DNA of 7,603 bases from Gemmatimonas phototrophica (lineage in GTDB: Bacteria > Gemmatimonadota > Gemmatimonadetes > Gemmatimonadales > Gemmatimonadaceae), in NCBI GenBank assembly GCA_945870175.1, contig CAMBRJ010000126.1, forward strand, positions 1-7,603, written 5' to 3'. Below are positions 6,365 to 7,603 of this stretch, in pieces. The notes beneath the pieces are model-generated. The model was not told the origin of the DNA and did not search any database. It saw only the letters and a list, made by a program, of their open reading frames with translations. Both the position numbers and the translations under genes were made by a program. Position 1 is the stretch's first letter, and each line of letters opens with the position of its first letter.

Positions 6365-7603
6365 GTGAAAGCCCTGATTCATTTCGCACTGCATCGACGC
6401 GGCATCGTCATCGGCGTGACGCTCGGTCTCATGGCGGCCGGCCTGTACGCGCTGCAGCACATCGCATTCGACGCGTTCCCCGATCTCACCGGCACGCGGG
6501 TGGAAGTCATCACGGTCGCTCCCGGCATGGCGCCCGAAGAGGTGGAACGGCTCGTGACCTATCCGATCGAATCGTCGCTTATGGGCGTCCCCGATGCCGA
6601 AGGCGTGCGGTCGGTCTCGAAGTTCGGGTTATCGCTGGTCACGGTGCCGTTTCCCGACCATGTGGATGTGTACTTCGCGCGGCAGCTGGTGCAGCAACGG
6701 CTGAACGATGCGAAGGGCGCGCTTCCAGCGGGTGTGGAGTCCGCGCTGGGTCCGGTGTCGACGCCGATGGGCGAGCTGTATCAGTACGTACTCACCAGCG
6801 ATTCACTGTCGCTGACCGAGCTGAAAACATTGCACGACTATACGGTGCGCCCGCGCTTGCGCACGGTGCCCGGTGTATCGGAAGTGAACTCGTGGGGTGG
6901 CCTCACCGAGCGCGTGGAAGTGATCGTCGATCCGGTCAAATTGGCGGCCCGCCGGCTCACCATCGGCGACGTGCACGACGCGCTCGGCCGGAATACGCTG
7001 GCCTTCGGCGGCAGCTATCTCGAGCAGGGCGGCGAGCGCTACACGTTGCGCGGCCTTGGTCGTGTGGAGAACACGAACGATGTGTTGCGCGTGCAGGTCG
7101 GTGCGTATCTTGGCGCCCCAGTGCGGGTGAGTGATATCGGCACGGTGGTGATCGGCGCGCTGCCGCGGAACGGCGCGGTGACGCACGACGGACAGGAAGA
7201 AGTCGTGAGTGGCATGGTGCTCAAGCTGCAGGGGGCCGATTCACGCGAGGTGATCCAACGCGTGCGCGAGCGGATGGCCGAGATTCAAAAAGCGCTGCCC
7301 CCGGGCGTCAAGGTGACGCCGTTCTACGATCAAACCGAACTGGTCGGCCGCACCACGAGCACGATCGTGAAGAATCTGGTGGAGGGCGGCCTGCTCGTGA
7401 TCGCCGTGCTCTTCCTGTTTTTGCGCAACGTGCGGGCCGCGTTGATCGTGGCGTCGGTGATTCCGATCTCGATGCTGATCGCGTTCATCGGCATGGGGCT
7501 GTTCGGCTACTCGGCCAACCTGATGAGTCTCGGTGCGCTCGACTTCGGGCTCATCGTGGACGCGTCGATCGTGATGATCGAGAGCTTCATCCGACGCATC
7601 GAG
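6365..7603 (+). CDS. Heavy-metal-efflux RND inner-membrane pump (CusA/CzcA family), 3'-truncated by window edge
   Basis: The first 413 residues are present; family members run to about 1,020-1,070. It is a proton-driven trimeric exporter of the inner membrane. TM1 (about 13-30) is followed by the hallmark FDAFPDLTGTRVEV and a PGMAPEEVERLVTYPIE segment, typical of the metal-exporting (HME) branch rather than the multidrug AcrB branch. The first periplasmic pore domains cover about 36-335. TM2 and TM3 lie near 337-380. The TM4 signature DFGLIVDASIVMIES puts Asp393, Asp399 and Glu406 where CzcA has its essential Asp402/Asp408/Glu415 relay. The usual final Asn is Ser here. The start is GTG 6365 (VKALIHFALHRRG), the normal family N-terminus, with GGAG nine bases upstream. 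It is the third gene of a channel-adaptor-pump operon. The residues that set metal preference lie past the window, so copper/silver versus zinc/cobalt/nickel cannot be decided. Confidence 0.95.
   Translation, partial: MKALIHFALHRRGIVIGVTLGLMAAGLYALQHIAFDAFPDLTGTRVEVITVAPGMAPEEVERLVTYPIESSLMGVPDAEGVRSVSKFGLSLVTVPFPDHVDVYFARQLVQQRLNDAKGALPAGVESALGPVSTPMGELYQYVLTSDSLSLTELKTLHDYTVRPRLRTVPGVSEVNSWGGLTERVEVIVDPVKLAARRLTIGDVHDALGRNTLAFGGSYLEQGGERYTLRGLGRVENTNDVLRVQVGAYLGAPVRVSDIGTVVIGALPRNGAVTHDGQEEVVSGMVLKLQGADSREVIQRVRERMAEIQKALPPGVKVTPFYDQTELVGRTTSTIVKNLVEGGLLVIAVLFLFLRNVRAALIVASVIPISMLIAFIGMGLFGYSANLMSLGALDFGLIVDASIVMIESFIRRIE

Noticed and set aside
1..7603. CRISPR array, tRNA/rRNA gene, insertion sequence or phage element
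   Set aside because: No regularly spaced repeats, tRNA-like cloverleaf, transposase motif or terminal inverted repeats were seen on reading both strands. Almost all sequence is accounted for by ordinary genes.

Overview
The window is GC-rich, gene-dense bacterial chromosome. The coding style (abundant GC/GTG codons, an outer-membrane efflux protein, a lipoprotein periplasmic adaptor) indicates a high-GC Gram-negative bacterium. Gemmatimonadota would fit, but this is a guess from general character because no rRNA or phylogenetic marker is present.

Layout: (1) A minus-strand patatin-like phospholipase with a C-terminal [4Fe-4S] ferredoxin-type tail (11-1114). (2) A 71-bp divergent gap. (3) A plus-strand two-component pair: an OmpR/PhoB-type response regulator (1186-1863) and a HAMP-containing sensor histidine kinase (1863-3215), overlapping by one base. 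(4) A small minus-strand gene (3262-3615, start uncertain) whose protein resembles the flagellar chaperone FliS. (5) A divergent intergenic region holding a promoter and a tandem 11-bp-spaced repeat. (6) A plus-strand tripartite RND efflux operon of the heavy-metal-efflux (Cus/Czc) kind: outer-membrane channel (3809-5119), periplasmic adaptor lipoprotein (5122-6360) and the N-terminal 413 residues of the inner-membrane RND pump (6365 to the window edge).

How it fits together: the kinase and regulator most likely sense an envelope or metal stress and switch on the efflux operon downstream. Two sequence facts support this. The efflux promoter carries two near-identical 9-bp repeats exactly 11 bp apart, just upstream of an extended -10 box, which is the geometry expected for an OmpR/PhoB-family dimer. 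A weaker version of the same arrangement lies upstream of the regulator's own start, suggesting autoregulation. Both start codons sit 5-7 bases after their -10-like box with no Shine-Dalgarno sequence, so both mRNAs may be leaderless.

The transported substrate cannot be fixed. The pump keeps the three TM4 carboxylates of metal-exporting RND proteins, but its central periplasmic metal site lies beyond the window, and neither the adaptor nor the sensor loop shows a Met/His/Cys cluster. No wholly new system is evident. The items most worth a second look are the patatin-ferredoxin fusion, the isolated FliS-like gene and the paired promoter architecture.
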